A stretch of DNA of 64,000 bases from Pycnococcus provasolii (GCA_049487715.1 CP150551.1:558001-622000), one strand, 5' to 3'. Positions 9,066 through 18,276 are shown, counted from the first letter of the stretch. The notes: generated by a model not told the origin, from the sequence alone. Program-made: numbers and translations.

Positions 9066-10676
9066 TCATCCCTCGACATTCACTGCCGCTGCCGTGACAG
9101 CAGCCACAGCCTCTTCAACAGCCGCCAGGAATGCGGGCACGCCGCTCTCACATATCGCAGCATTTGCGTTCATCGCGTCGCATACCGCGCTCGACACCTC
9201 CATCGGTACACCGTCGACGCGCACGAGGCCGAGCGTCGTGCCTGGTTGCGGCCAGTCGACGGGAACGTGCATGACAGCCTGAGCACCTTCGACGCCGGCT
9301 TGCAGAGGATACGGAATCGCATGTCCGCTGATTGCTTCAGAGATGAGCATCGCGCCGCCACGCTCCTCCGCGGCGCTTGTGAGCAGAGAATTGCGAACGT
9401 GGAAGCTTGCGATGCGCTGTCTCACCTCGCGGAGCATGTTGGCGAGCCTGGCGCTGCCCTCGTACTCCGCGGCAAGGTCGGACACGGGCACGTCGCTCGG
9501 CTCCAGCACGATGCGATTCAGGCTCGTCTGACCTGGCGAGAGGAAGATGGCAAGCTCGTGCTCCACCGTGCGCGGTCCCGCGGCATCTGGAACGACCGTG
9601 GCCATGCGAACGTGAAGCACGTCCTCGTCCACGCGCTGCAGCTGCACGCCGCCGAGCGCCTCTAGGAGCGCGGCATGACTGCGCAGCCATGCAGTGTCCG
9701 CAACGGCGCGCTCGCTTGCCGCGGTGGCAGCTCGGTTGCGCCCTGTTGCTGCATTCGTCGTTCGCGCTCGTGCACGGAGCATCGCCACCTCGCCCTCGAG
9801 CGGTAGCACCGCCGCCTGCAGCTCGCGTGCCTCCGAGCGCGCCGTTGCCATCTGAGATTCAAGGTTCCTAGCTTCCTCTTCCTCCGCGCGCAGCTCTGCG
9901 GCAACCGCCTCGTCCTCCTCGTCCACTCCCATGTCCTCCTCGGTGTCATCGTTGTCCCCGCAGAGCTCCTGCTCTGCAATCTCCTGCTCGAGCGCGTCGA
10001 GGTCCGCCTGCAGCTGCGCCGCCTGCGTTTCGTACGTCGACACGCCGTCCGCGACAGAGTCGATCAGGTTCGTCGCCTCCTCTTTCGCCGCAGCGTTGAG
10101 CTTCTTGAGGCGTCGCACTTCCTCGCTGACGCGCGCGAGTTCTGCGTTCACTTCACGCGACTCCGCGGCGGTGGGAGGTGCGGTTGTGATGTCGCCCGCC
10201 GCGAGGCTCTGCAGGAAGCGGTACTTGACGTCGACGTTGACGAATTCGCCCTTCTGCTTCGAGACCTGCGCCTTGAGGTACTCGACATCCGCTTCGCTGG
10301 CACCCTCGCACTGTTCCGTCGCGACCTCCTGCATCTTCGTGAATCTGCCCTGCGCTTCGTTGCACTCCTTGAGCGCCTCCCTGAACGCCGCAGGTCCTAT
10401 TCCCGCGCCACCTTTTTCTTGGTTAGCAGCCCACTGCGACGTTTTCGACGGCGGTGCGTGCAGGGAGACGTCACCGAACGAGAGTCGTTTCGCGGGCATT
10501 GTCACGGTGGCGGTGACATTCGTGTTGTCATTGGCCATATTCATCATCATATGGTTTTCAGAGGGACCAACGGCAAATGTGTCATCCACCGAAGTCACCG
10601 CTAACCCGAGATTCATGTCACCATCCCCCACAAGATTCTCCTTATCTTCCAAAGCCGAAATCGAAGTCGTCGTCAT
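9066..10676 (-). CDS. coiled-coil protein, possibly kinetochore-related
   Basis: I start at the ATG at 10676 (MTTTSISALEDKENLV). The upstream 30 codons are a Ser/Cys repeat read from GGAGCAGGA-type DNA and are probably leader sequence. The product is 536 residues: a disordered N-terminus with a KEN-like motif (DKENL), a long coiled coil (about residues 110-330) broken by an acidic patch (DNDDTEEDMGVDEEDE), and a C-terminal globular part with strands (LHVRMATVV, HELAIFLSPG, LNRIVLEP). Coiled coil plus a C-terminal RWD-like fold is the layout of KNL1/Spc7 and related kinetochore proteins; this is inference from shape only. Telomere-like repeats lie in its upstream region. Confidence 0.6.
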   Translation of the reverse strand: MTTTSISALEDKENLVGDGDMNLGLAVTSVDDTFAVGPSENHMMMNMANDNTNVTATVTMPAKRLSFGDVSLHAPPSKTSQWAANQEKGGAGIGPAAFREALKECNEAQGRFTKMQEVATEQCEGASEADVEYLKAQVSKQKGEFVNVDVKYRFLQSLAAGDITTAPPTAAESREVNAELARVSEEVRRLKKLNAAAKEEATNLIDSVADGVSTYETQAAQLQADLDALEQEIAEQELCGDNDDTEEDMGVDEEDEAVAAELRAEEEEARNLESQMATARSEARELQAAVLPLEGEVAMLRARARTTNAATGRNRAATAASERAVADTAWLRSHAALLEALGGVQLQRVDEDVLHVRMATVVPDAAGPRTVEHELAIFLSPGQTSLNRIVLEPSDVPVSDLAAEYEGSARLANMLREVRQRIASFHVRNSLLTSAAEERGGAMLISEAISGHAIPYPLQAGVEGAQAVMHVPVDWPQPGTTLGLVRVDGVPMEVSSAVCDAMNANAAICESGVPAFLAAVEEAVAAVTAAAVNVEG

Positions 10677-11007
10677 AACCGCTGCAGCAGGAGACAAAGA
10701 GGAGCAGGAGCAGGAGACAAAGGAGCGGGAGCAGGAGCAGGAGAAGCCATAGGAGGGAGACTTCAAGAAGACGAGAAGAATGAGGAGCGAGCCTGTGAGA
10801 ATGACCAGCCGTGAACAGGCTGAGGGAGGGGGGCGAAGCAGGCCGGGCAGGGCAGGGCAGGGGGGGGCAAGGAGGGAGCTGTCAAATCCATGGAAAAAAG
10901 ACTGGGGACTGGGGGGAGGAGGGAAAGGGTAAAAACCAAAACTAAACTCCCTCCATCCAGAAAATATTAAGAGAAATTGAAACGCAAAAAAATGTCAACA
11001 ACAACAA

Positions 11008-11046
11008 CCCTAATGCCCTAATGCCCTAGCCCTAACCCTAATACCC
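11008..11046 (-). repeat. telomere-like repeats (CCCTAA) with poly-T tract
   Basis: Degenerate CCCTAA units (CCCTAATG twice, CCCTAG, CCCTAA) lie about 330 bp upstream of the coiled-coil gene start. They are followed by a duplicated CGGCTTTTTTCCGTTTTTT tract at about 11062-11100 that precedes the 3' end of the next gene. No gene was seen between 10677 and 11246. Confidence 0.75.
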
Positions 11047-11246
11047 TTTTCTACCCTATTTCGGCTTTTTTCCGTTTTTTCGGCTTTTTTCCGTTTTTTC
11101 ACTTTTTTGTTTTTATTTTTTAGTGGGCTTGCTTGATTCAAGTTTCGTGTTTTGTGTACAGTACAGATGGAATAATTCATTACACTCGTCTTTATCTTAA
11201 TTTTTTAAAAAACGTAAGGGGTACGAAACTGACTCGTCACAGTTTA

Positions 11247-12308
11247 CTACTCGTCGTCGTCATCCGCGAACATGTCGTCAACGACAGGAGTCGGTGTATT
11301 CGCGTTGTTCGCGCCGACGCCGCCGACGCCAACAACAACAACATTGCCAGGTTGTTGCTGTCCAGGAGAACCCAACACGACGTCAGCCATGCGATCGAGC
11401 TGCCGCTTCGTGTGCTCGTAGATGTCCATCTCGCCCGCATCCATAAGAGACATCGAAAGGCGTGTCACGTCCTCGATCTTCGCCTTGTTCGCGGCGCCAG
11501 CCTTCTCCGCAGCCCTGCGAAGCGCAGGAGGCAAGGACTTGTTGTTCTTTGCACTTTTCCCTCCAAGGCGACGCAGCGCGGCTGAAACGGTCTCCTCCGA
11601 AAATTCGAGGTGCGCGGCAAGCTCGCGCATCCACATCGCCGTCTGGTGCTGCGTAGCCTGAGTCGGCCCAGCATCGGAGAGTGCGGAGAACTGGCGCTTG
11701 TGCTGCTCAGCCACTTCCGGGCGCGCAACTTGCGCGGCGGCGAACCAAGCGGCATCACCTTGCTCCTCGGGCTCCACATCCTCTCCGTCGTCGTCGTCGT
11801 CGTCGTCGTCAACACCGTCGTCTGCCGCTGCCGCAGGCGGTGCGTCGTCGTCGTCGTCATTACCGTGTGACCCGCCTTGACCCTCCGCCCTTGCGCGATG
11901 TCTCTTCAGCAACCTGTCAACGCGCGTGAAGTTTCCATCCTCGTCAATGTCGCCGCGTGCTCTCTCACGCTTAAGGTTGAACGGTTCAACCCTCACGCCG
12001 CCTTCCTTGTCACCCCCATCTGTGTTCCACTCTCCCGCGGCGTCGTAGTCCTCCTCGTATCGTTCCCACACACCCTTCGCCTTGTGACCCTTCGACTCGT
12101 CGTCCGCACCCGCCCTTCTGCTCTGCGCGCGCTTCGCCTTCGCCTCGTCGACCATGCCCTCCTGAATCGTGCCATCCGCCTCGCGCTGCCACGCGTTGGC
12201 GTCAAGTCTCTCTCCGACGGCGCCCCCGGATCCTACGACGTACGCACCGTCGTCGTCGTCTGAGTCGGCTTCGACATCGTCGTCGAGGTCGAGTTCCTCG
12301 TGGTTCAT
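11247..12308 (-). CDS. CD2BP2/Lin1-like U5 snRNP protein, GYF domain not visible
   Basis: The chosen start is the ATG at 12308 (MNHEELDLDDD), giving 353 residues. The diagnostic block is VEPFNLKRERARGDIDEDGNF, the conserved core of CD2BP2/Lin1/Snu40 proteins that bind U5 snRNP. It is preceded by KGVWERYEEDYDAAGEWN-type acidic sequence. The middle is a long Asp run. A second conserved helix region (MWMRELAAHLEFSEETVSAALRRLGG) also fits the family. Family members normally end in a GYF domain with the GYF-x-W signature; here the protein ends in a Gly/Val/Asn-rich tail and VVDDMFADDDDE with no such motif. It probably acts in pre-mRNA splicing in the nucleus. Confidence 0.72.
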   Translation of the reverse strand: MNHEELDLDDDVEADSDDDDGAYVVGSGGAVGERLDANAWQREADGTIQEGMVDEAKAKRAQSRRAGADDESKGHKAKGVWERYEEDYDAAGEWNTDGGDKEGGVRVEPFNLKRERARGDIDEDGNFTRVDRLLKRHRARAEGQGGSHGNDDDDDAPPAAAADDGVDDDDDDDDGEDVEPEEQGDAAWFAAAQVARPEVAEQHKRQFSALSDAGPTQATQHQTAMWMRELAAHLEFSEETVSAALRRLGGKSAKNNKSLPPALRRAAEKAGAANKAKIEDVTRLSMSLMDAGEMDIYEHTKRQLDRMADVVLGSPGQQQPGNVVVVGVGGVGANNANTPTPVVDDMFADDDDE

Positions 12309-13094
12309 CGTTGTGGGTGCAGCCGGTCTGCGTTGAAACGGAAGTGCAGACACACCACCGGTGGAGGTGTGTCCGCCAAAGCATTTGCACTTGGATTGGG
12401 ACCCCCTACTATGTACGGGTGTACGGTCGCTTCCACCGGTGCCCACTGCACACCTTTCCCACGGTCACCATATGCACGACCCTCATCATCATCGTGGGCG
12501 CGCATTTCCCGGTTGAAATCGATCGGAAAAGGGAACTCTACCATAGGGAGGCGGCGGCGGGTCCCACCCCACCAGGGGGTTGTTGTTAACTCGGACTCGA
12601 ATTACCCCGAGCGATTGGTCCATCACATCACATCACGGATTGATTGCTTGATGGGGAGGGGGGGTTGCCGATCCTCCTCCCTCAATAGATCAATTTCCCG
12701 TTCCCGACGATGTTGGCGTTGGCGTTGAGTGACCAGTAGTGTTGCAAGGTGCCCACCTACCCGGTACTCCGGTAGGAGGAGGTCCCTCATCACGCAGTCA
12801 GCCTCTTCAGTCGCGCTTTCCTCGCCATCAATCCTCCCTTCTTAAGGTTATCGTAGTAACCTTAAGTGCGGTACTTCCCGTTTAAGGGCACACCGCTCAT
12901 TGTCCTGGCTCTTACCTACGGTCTTTTCTTGAGCTCTTGGCTTTCAGTCTTTTGTTTCCGTTTCCTTCACCACGTGGTGGCCGGGACTTGCGTTGTTGTT
13001 CACGCAAGTTGTCGTGCCTTTACAGTACTGCGCTTTACAGTCACGCACTGGCCGGCCTTAAGAAGACAAAATTGGAGTGTCTAAGCTAACGTCA
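12309..13094. other. intergenic region between divergent genes
   Basis: Holds the promoters of the CD2BP2-like gene (minus) and the MSP-RING gene (plus). No gene was seen; small frames here have no coding character. A perfect inverted repeat at 12841-12866 is the main feature. Confidence 0.4.
12841..12866. promoter_or_regulatory. perfect palindrome built on TAACCTTAAG
   Basis: CTTAAGGTTA and TAACCTTAAG form 10-bp perfect arms around TCGTAG. The centre lies about 240 bp upstream of the ATG at 13095. The same half-site TAACCTT occurs upstream of several other genes in the window, which suggests a transcription-factor dimer site (inference). Confidence 0.55.
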
Positions 13095-14360
13095 ATGCAA
13101 TACCATCGTCATCAACAGCATCATCTTCAGCATCATCTTCAGCGCACCCAAGTCGACGACGACGACGCCAGTTTTGTTGAGAGTTTTGAGAACCGAAATT
13201 CAGCGAACATGGAAGGAGCATATCATCCTCACCCTCCTCATCACCACAACAATAACAATAACAGTAGACATAGAACAGCCTCTTCGTCGTACGTCCCTGC
13301 GGCGCACAATAATATGGATTACAGTGCCATGCACGACGCGGCTGGCGCGTACCAACACCAGTATGGATACTACCAACAACAACCACAAGACGCTTACCAA
13401 CATAACAGACACAACGCGAACGGGGCTGGTGGACTCGTGAACCAAATCATGAACGCCGCCGCGGCGAACGACGTCAGACATCAAAAGCAAGGGAACAGCC
13501 GGAGTCAGCCCCAGTGGAGGCCTCCCGCACCACCCGCAGAAGCGCCGCAACTCAGCGAGAGAGGACGCGACCGCTCCAAGCCGCTCGCTGTGCAGCCGCG
13601 TAAGGCGTTGGAGATGTGCGTCGCGCCAAACGCAAACGCCGCGGGAATGCTGACGCTCACGAATATGAGGCAAGGGGAGGCGGTGGCTTTCAAAATCAAG
13701 GTGACCGCGCCGAGAAGGTACATCGTCAAGCCCGTCTCGGGCGTGCTATTGCCAGGACAACAGGCGCACGTCATGGTTGAGCACGCCGCGATGTCCGCCG
13801 TAGGACTTGCACGTGTCATGGCAAACGGACACGACCAAATACTCGTGCAGGCGGTCGCGGTGCACGAAAGCTGCGCAAGCGGCGGGCGCGACGCGGCGGG
13901 CGCACTCAAGGAAGCTTGGATGGAGGCGGAACGGCACAGAGGACGTGTGGGCATTGGGCTCGCCGAGTCTACGCGAAAGGTTGTGCTCCGCTGGGACGCG
14001 CGGAGGGCACCAAAAACGGATACGACCGCATGGGAAAGTCATGCAAGACAGGCGGACGCGGTGGCTGGGCAGGTGGACGCCTCGCCAAACTTTACCACAC
14101 CGCAACGACAACCGCTGCTCCCTCGCGACGAGCCCAATGGTGCATCGATGCCGCCCTCGTTCGCCGAGGCACGCGACGGGTCGTTGTGCGACGACGAGGA
14201 GAGAAGCTGCACCATCTGCCTTGATGCGGGCCAGGATGCGCTCGCTTGGCCGTGCGGCCACGCGGGAACGTGCTACCGATGCTTGCTTGCGCACTTTGCG
14301 CACAACGGGCGGCGGTGTCCCCTATGCCGAATGCAAGTGGAAGCGATCGAACGCAGCTGA
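13095..14360 (+). CDS. MSP-domain and RING-finger fusion protein (putative E3 ligase)
   Basis: The first ATG is at 13095 (MQYHRHQQHH); the open frame from 13077 begins with GTG. About 160 residues of His/Gln/Asn/Tyr-rich disordered sequence come first. A VAP-type major sperm protein domain follows (about residues 165-310): LAVQPRKALEM, then AGMLTLTNMRQGEAVAFKIKVTAP and RRYIVKPVSGVLLPGQQ. The C-terminus is a RING finger (CTIC-x-D...WPCGHAGTCYRCLLAHF...CPLCRM) of C3HC4 type, with Cys and His ligands all present. RING proteins are ubiquitin ligases and MSP domains bind FFAT-type peptides or cytoskeletal partners, so a ligase with a VAP-like targeting module is the reading. No membrane anchor is visible. 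Confidence 0.82.
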   Translation: MQYHRHQQHHLQHHLQRTQVDDDDASFVESFENRNSANMEGAYHPHPPHHHNNNNNSRHRTASSSYVPAAHNNMDYSAMHDAAGAYQHQYGYYQQQPQDAYQHNRHNANGAGGLVNQIMNAAAANDVRHQKQGNSRSQPQWRPPAPPAEAPQLSERGRDRSKPLAVQPRKALEMCVAPNANAAGMLTLTNMRQGEAVAFKIKVTAPRRYIVKPVSGVLLPGQQAHVMVEHAAMSAVGLARVMANGHDQILVQAVAVHESCASGGRDAAGALKEAWMEAERHRGRVGIGLAESTRKVVLRWDARRAPKTDTTAWESHARQADAVAGQVDASPNFTTPQRQPLLPRDEPNGASMPPSFAEARDGSLCDDEERSCTICLDAGQDALAWPCGHAGTCYRCLLAHFAHNGRRCPLCRMQVEAIERS

Positions 14361-14477
14361 TAGCAGAGAGATCAATGTAAGATAATAGAAAGCATGTAAG
14401 CAAACATTTTGCCACGTCTTTTGAGACATAAACTTATTGATCGTATTGAATTTGAATCGTATCGAATCATTACATAC

Positions 14478-15938
14478 TTACTCGTCGTCCTTTTCACTAC
14501 TCGTCGTCGTCGTCGTCGTCTTCTCCAATAATTTCACCTTTGCGACGAGCGCGCGCGCCTTGTCATCCGGCGCAAGACTTTCCGCCTTCACGAGTAGCTT
14601 TTTTGCATCTAGGAGGCGCTCTGCCGACGTGCCTGACTTCCACGCCTCGTCGATCGCGCTAGTACGAAGCAAGAGAGATGCTTTTGCAAGATAGCTTGCA
14701 TAGTTCGATGGCTGCTTTTTCATGAGCGCGTTGTACACATCCACCGCCTCACCAACACGACGGGTAGCGGTGGCGGAAGACACGCCGTCGCGTAGGACAC
14801 TTTCTAAGCTGCCACCCTGAGCATCCGTCAGCACGCACGATGCGTAGCTTTTGGCCAGGACAAGCGCGGCAGCATAGTCCGCCTCCTTATCCTTGGAAGA
14901 AAGCTTGCGAAGCCGTACCACCTCGTTGACCGCCTCGTCAAACTTCCCATCGGCGGCGAGTTCGGCAGCAGCTCCAGCAACTGCGTCAAACGGAGGCACA
15001 GCTCCTGAGCCGTCACCCTCAGCAACCTTCAGCCACGCGTCAGCCGCTTCGGCGTGTTGGCCTAGACTTGCCTGAACCTGTGCAAGACTGCGGTACGCTG
15101 CAACTCGTGCTGCACCAGGCGGCGCCTTGGTGGCATCGTCGCTAAGCTTTCGCACGAGCGCCGCCTCGTCGACGCTTGGGTTTCGCCTTTGCTGCGCTTC
15201 TGGAATGGTCTGCCTCTTTGGCGAGGTATCGAGGAAGTCGACGGCGACGAAGATTGCCGCCGCAAAAGCGGCAAGCGCGAGGATACCCGCCGCCTGGAGC
15301 TTCGACGGCTCATTTTCCGCTTCGTCGACTCTCGTGGCTGCGCTCGCCGTTTCTGTGTTGGAGTTGGACGATTCTTGTGTTCTGGTAGATGCACTGGGCG
15401 CGCTTTCGCGCATCTTCGCGAGTCTCTGTTCAAATTCCAGCGCCTCGTCAACGTTCTCCGACGCCGGCGGCGCCTGGTTTCCGAATGCCGCTTCTGGACC
15501 TCTGAGCGAGACTGCGAGCGGGTTATCGGACGCCAGGTCAGCGTTAGGATTCGTTTTCTTCTTTGTGGATTCGTCTTTCTGTCCTCCTGCAAGGTTTGAT
15601 GCTGCATCATCATTAACACCATCATTCGAGACATCGGTCTTCTGCGTAGTCTGCGTGGGTGCTTTTCCAAATCCTTTTTTCGAAGATCGCTTCTTATTAG
15701 AAGATCGTTTCCTCGAAGAAGAAGAAGATGCTGACACGATGCAAGCCAAAGAGAAGCGGCGTGACGACGACGACTGCATCGCAGAGCACGCAGAGGAAGA
15801 CAGAGAGTAAGACACACCACCACAACGCCGAACCGCCACAACCCGAGTGCAAGCCAAAGGGACGCGGCGTGCGTGACCGTGACTGTGTATAAAACCGTTC
15901 GCGTGCCCCGGTAAACTTCGTGCTGCCGCCGCCATCAT
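14478..15938 (-). CDS. plastid-targeted TPR protein with one membrane segment
   Basis: The product has 486 residues. It starts with a transit-peptide-like leader rich in Ser, Arg and Ala with few acids (MMAAAARSLPG... through SSSSSRKRSSNKK). A disordered Asn/Thr/Asp-rich stretch follows, then one hydrophobic helix near residue 220 (GILALAAFAAAIFVAVDFL). The C-terminal half is TPR-like helical repeats (VAAYRSLAQVQASLGQHAEAADAWLKVAEGDG; AVDVYNALMKKQPSNYASYLAKASLLLR; AKKLLVKAESLAPDDKARALVAKV). It resembles plant chloroplast TPR proteins of unassigned role. It is probably a thylakoid or envelope scaffold facing the stroma (inference). Confidence 0.75.
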   Translation of the reverse strand: MMAAAARSLPGHANGFIHSHGHARRVPLACTRVVAVRRCGGVSYSLSSSACSAMQSSSSRRFSLACIVSASSSSSRKRSSNKKRSSKKGFGKAPTQTTQKTDVSNDGVNDDAASNLAGGQKDESTKKKTNPNADLASDNPLAVSLRGPEAAFGNQAPPASENVDEALEFEQRLAKMRESAPSASTRTQESSNSNTETASAATRVDEAENEPSKLQAAGILALAAFAAAIFVAVDFLDTSPKRQTIPEAQQRRNPSVDEAALVRKLSDDATKAPPGAARVAAYRSLAQVQASLGQHAEAADAWLKVAEGDGSGAVPPFDAVAGAAAELAADGKFDEAVNEVVRLRKLSSKDKEADYAAALVLAKSYASCVLTDAQGGSLESVLRDGVSSATATRRVGEAVDVYNALMKKQPSNYASYLAKASLLLRTSAIDEAWKSGTSAERLLDAKKLLVKAESLAPDDKARALVAKVKLLEKTTTTTTSSEKDDE

Positions 15939-16152
15939 AAGGTACCGTATGTATCTTTCCGAATGCCGATGCCGAGAGAAGAATCGTAAATATTATGTTT
16001 AGTGGATAAGGGGGAGGGACCCACCAAACAGGCTGCCAGGGGATCCCTCTCTGGTTGCATTCTCTGCACCGGGTGCCTGGAAAGAAAAAGTTTGTTGGGG
16101 ATCCCGGTCGCGCACGACGCGATTTCTATTTCTTCTGCGCGGGTAAAACGTC

Positions 16153-16180
16153 CTCGAGGAGCAACCCGTTACTCCTCGAG
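16153..16180. repeat. short perfect inverted repeat
   Basis: CTCGAGGAG and CTCCTCGAG flank a 10-nt loop, 20 bp before the ATG at 16200. It could form a hairpin in the leader RNA or be a protein-binding palindrome. Confidence 0.5.
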
Positions 16181-16199
16181 TGGTGGCAACTCAGCCAAC

Positions 16200-16628
16200 A
16201 TGGCGTCTCCGCGCCGCGGAGGAGGTGCGCCACGTTGGCGTTGGAGCGCTCGCTCCGCCTCTCGGCTTGCTCGTGCTAGACCTACAGGTCTTGCTTGTAG
16301 CGCCAGTTCATCTCCCCAGACCAGTCGTGGTTTGATCAACATCGGTGACCAACCTCAAAAAACGTGGCACAACATACGTCGGCAAAGGAAAGGCGTCCGC
16401 TTCGACGACGGACGACGACGACGACGCTATCTTGACCATGTCGCGACGCCGTGCGATGCAAGGGGCGTTGCACTTGACAACATGCGACAGTCGGTTTCGC
16501 CGACTACGTCTATCGGTGGTGTTCGCGCGGCCGGCCGTACCCTGGAGGCCCGCCGTCTTAACGAAGAAATCCTCATGCGCGAGCTCGATCTCCAGCTGCA
16601 GTATCTCCCGACGGGCCTCAAGAAGTAG
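16200..16628 (+). CDS. small basic protein, possibly organelle-targeted
   Basis: The ATG at 16200 starts an Arg/Ser/Ala-rich leader (MASPRRGGGAPRWRWSARSA). A short body ends in an amphipathic helix (ARRLNEEILMRELDLQLQYL). The frame has a strong G/C third-position bias, unlike its shadows. The open frame extends up to 16002, but that part overlaps promoter-like palindromes and GGGATCCC sites. The 142-residue product matches no family I know. An organelle-targeted small protein is a guess from the leader. Confidence 0.5.
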   Translation: MASPRRGGGAPRWRWSARSASRLARARPTGLACSASSSPQTSRGLINIGDQPQKTWHNIRRQRKGVRFDDGRRRRRYLDHVATPCDARGVALDNMRQSVSPTTSIGGVRAAGRTLEARRLNEEILMRELDLQLQYLPTGLKK

Positions 16629-16680
16629 AACTGAAGATTTACCTAAACTAATGTGACGGCAAAGTTGACCTTAAGGTGTA

Positions 16681-16878
16681 GTGAACGGTTGGAATGGCGG
16701 TTACAGTTAAGGGTAAAAGGTCCCGGTCCCGGGGAAGGGGAAAAAAGGGGGGTGACAAGGACTAGGGGATCTAACTAAATCTCCCTCCACGTCATGCCCT
16801 TCCACGTCATGACCCCAGTAGGGGTTTGCACCGCCTTGGCGCCACGCCCCAAGTCCCCAACTGGGGGTTTGCACCACA
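16681..16878 (+). repeat. outer direct repeat A, left copy (198 bp)
   Basis: Matches 18079-18276 with no difference that I can see. It begins GTGAACGGTTGG and ends TTTGCACCACA, so from its second base it has the TG...CA form of an LTR. It contains the duplicated pentad CCACGTCATG. It stands directly before the 544-bp repeat, separated by CA. Confidence 0.9.
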
Positions 16879-16879
16879 C

Positions 16880-17423
16880 ATGTAGTAGGTAGTAGACCTT
16901 AAGGTGAAGTAAGTACTTAAGGTAAAAGGTTTGTTACTAGAATAAAGTAAAAAAGGCAGAGGTAAGGAAAAGGGGAAGGCCTAGGAGGCCTCTAAGAAGA
17001 CTAGGGAGCAAAGCATGAGGCATCGTGCTTTGCAACATGAGCCATTCAAAAGAGTGAAGTCCAAAGAGGAACGGTCGAAGGGAGAATGTCGACATGCATG
17101 TGAAATCCATGTCTCGCAACATATAACCATAAAATATAACCATGAAGAAAGTCACGTGATCTAGGAGACGATCACGTGATGTGCCATAACAAACTATAAC
17201 GAGACCAAATAACCAAACCAAAAGATATCGTCCAAGACCTTATCAACAAAGTTATCAACAAAGGTCGTCCAAGTATAAAACCAAACCATGTATGGCCCAA
17301 TCTCAGGACGGTAGAGACACCGTTCAAGAGTGGGTCCATAAACAAAAAGAAAGAAACCAAGAAAAGAAAAGGAAAATCCAAAGAAACCAAAGAAAAGAGT
17401 TAGGGTTAGGGTTAACCGTAACA
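16880..17423 (+). repeat. inner direct repeat B, left copy (544 bp), LTR-like
   Basis: Matches 17535-18078 in length and, as far as I can read, in every base. From position 16881 it runs TGTAGTAGG...CCGTAACA, the TG...CA form of an LTR. A TATAAAA box lies at 17274-17280, about 395 bp in, which would fit a U3/R boundary. Two CACGTG boxes sit at 17153 and 17173. The 3' end carries TTAGGGTTAGGGTTAA. Minus-strand frames of 94 residues inside it occur identically in both copies and are not coding-like. Confidence 0.85.
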
Positions 17424-18078
17424 TACTCCCCATCCGCCTAGGCCGAGTCAGCAACTGAGACAGGTGTAGGAGGCAAGAGAATTTCGACTACTTCAGAAAG
17501 AGTAATCACTCAACGAGTGTATACTTTTTCAACTATGTAGTAGGTAGTAGACCTTAAGGTGAAGTAAGTACTTAAGGTAAAAGGTTTGTTACTAGAATAA
17601 AGTAAAAAAGGCAGAGGTAAGGAAAAGGGGAAGGCCTAGGAGGCCTCTAAGAAGACTAGGGAGCAAAGCATGAGGCATCGTGCTTTGCAACATGAGCCAT
17701 TCAAAAGAGTGAAGTCCAAAGAGGAACGGTCGAAGGGAGAATGTCGACATGCATGTGAAATCCATGTCTCGCAACATATAACCATAAAATATAACCATGA
17801 AGAAAGTCACGTGATCTAGGAGACGATCACGTGATGTGCCATAACAAACTATAACGAGACCAAATAACCAAACCAAAAGATATCGTCCAAGACCTTATCA
17901 ACAAAGTTATCAACAAAGGTCGTCCAAGTATAAAACCAAACCATGTATGGCCCAATCTCAGGACGGTAGAGACACCGTTCAAGAGTGGGTCCATAAACAA
18001 AAAGAAAGAAACCAAGAAAAGAAAAGGAAAATCCAAAGAAACCAAAGAAAAGAGTTAGGGTTAGGGTTAACCGTAACA
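16881..18078 (+). mobile_element. LTR-flanked mini-element (TRIM-like or deleted retrotransposon)
   Basis: Two matching 543-544-bp LTR-like repeats enclose only 111-112 bp (17424-17534), far too short for gag-pol. That is the layout of a terminal-repeat retrotransposon in miniature or an internally deleted element. The identity of the copies implies recent origin. I could not recognise a primer-binding site or a polypurine tract in the 112 bp, and no short target duplication flanks it. Instead the whole unit lies between two copies of a 198-bp repeat. Confidence 0.6.
17535..18078 (+). repeat. inner direct repeat B, right copy (544 bp), LTR-like
   Basis: Second copy of the repeat at 16880-17423, same orientation, with the same TATA box, paired CACGTG boxes and terminal TTAGGG units. 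It abuts the right copy of repeat A without spacer. Confidence 0.85.
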
Positions 18079-18276
18079 GTGAACGGTTGGAATGGCGGTT
18101 ACAGTTAAGGGTAAAAGGTCCCGGTCCCGGGGAAGGGGAAAAAAGGGGGGTGACAAGGACTAGGGGATCTAACTAAATCTCCCTCCACGTCATGCCCTTC
18201 CACGTCATGACCCCAGTAGGGGTTTGCACCGCCTTGGCGCCACGCCCCAAGTCCCCAACTGGGGGTTTGCACCACA
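18079..18276 (+). repeat. outer direct repeat A, right copy (198 bp)
   Basis: Matches 16681-16878, in the same orientation, ending in CACCACA. A lone TTAGGG pair (about 18335-18347) and a CTTAAGGGTTACC element follow before the PAQR gene. Confidence 0.9.

Noticed and set aside
16937-18045. Identical minus-strand frames of 94 and 72 codons in each LTR-like repeat
   Set aside because: Hydrophobic peptides from A/G-rich DNA, no start context, duplicated only because the repeat is.
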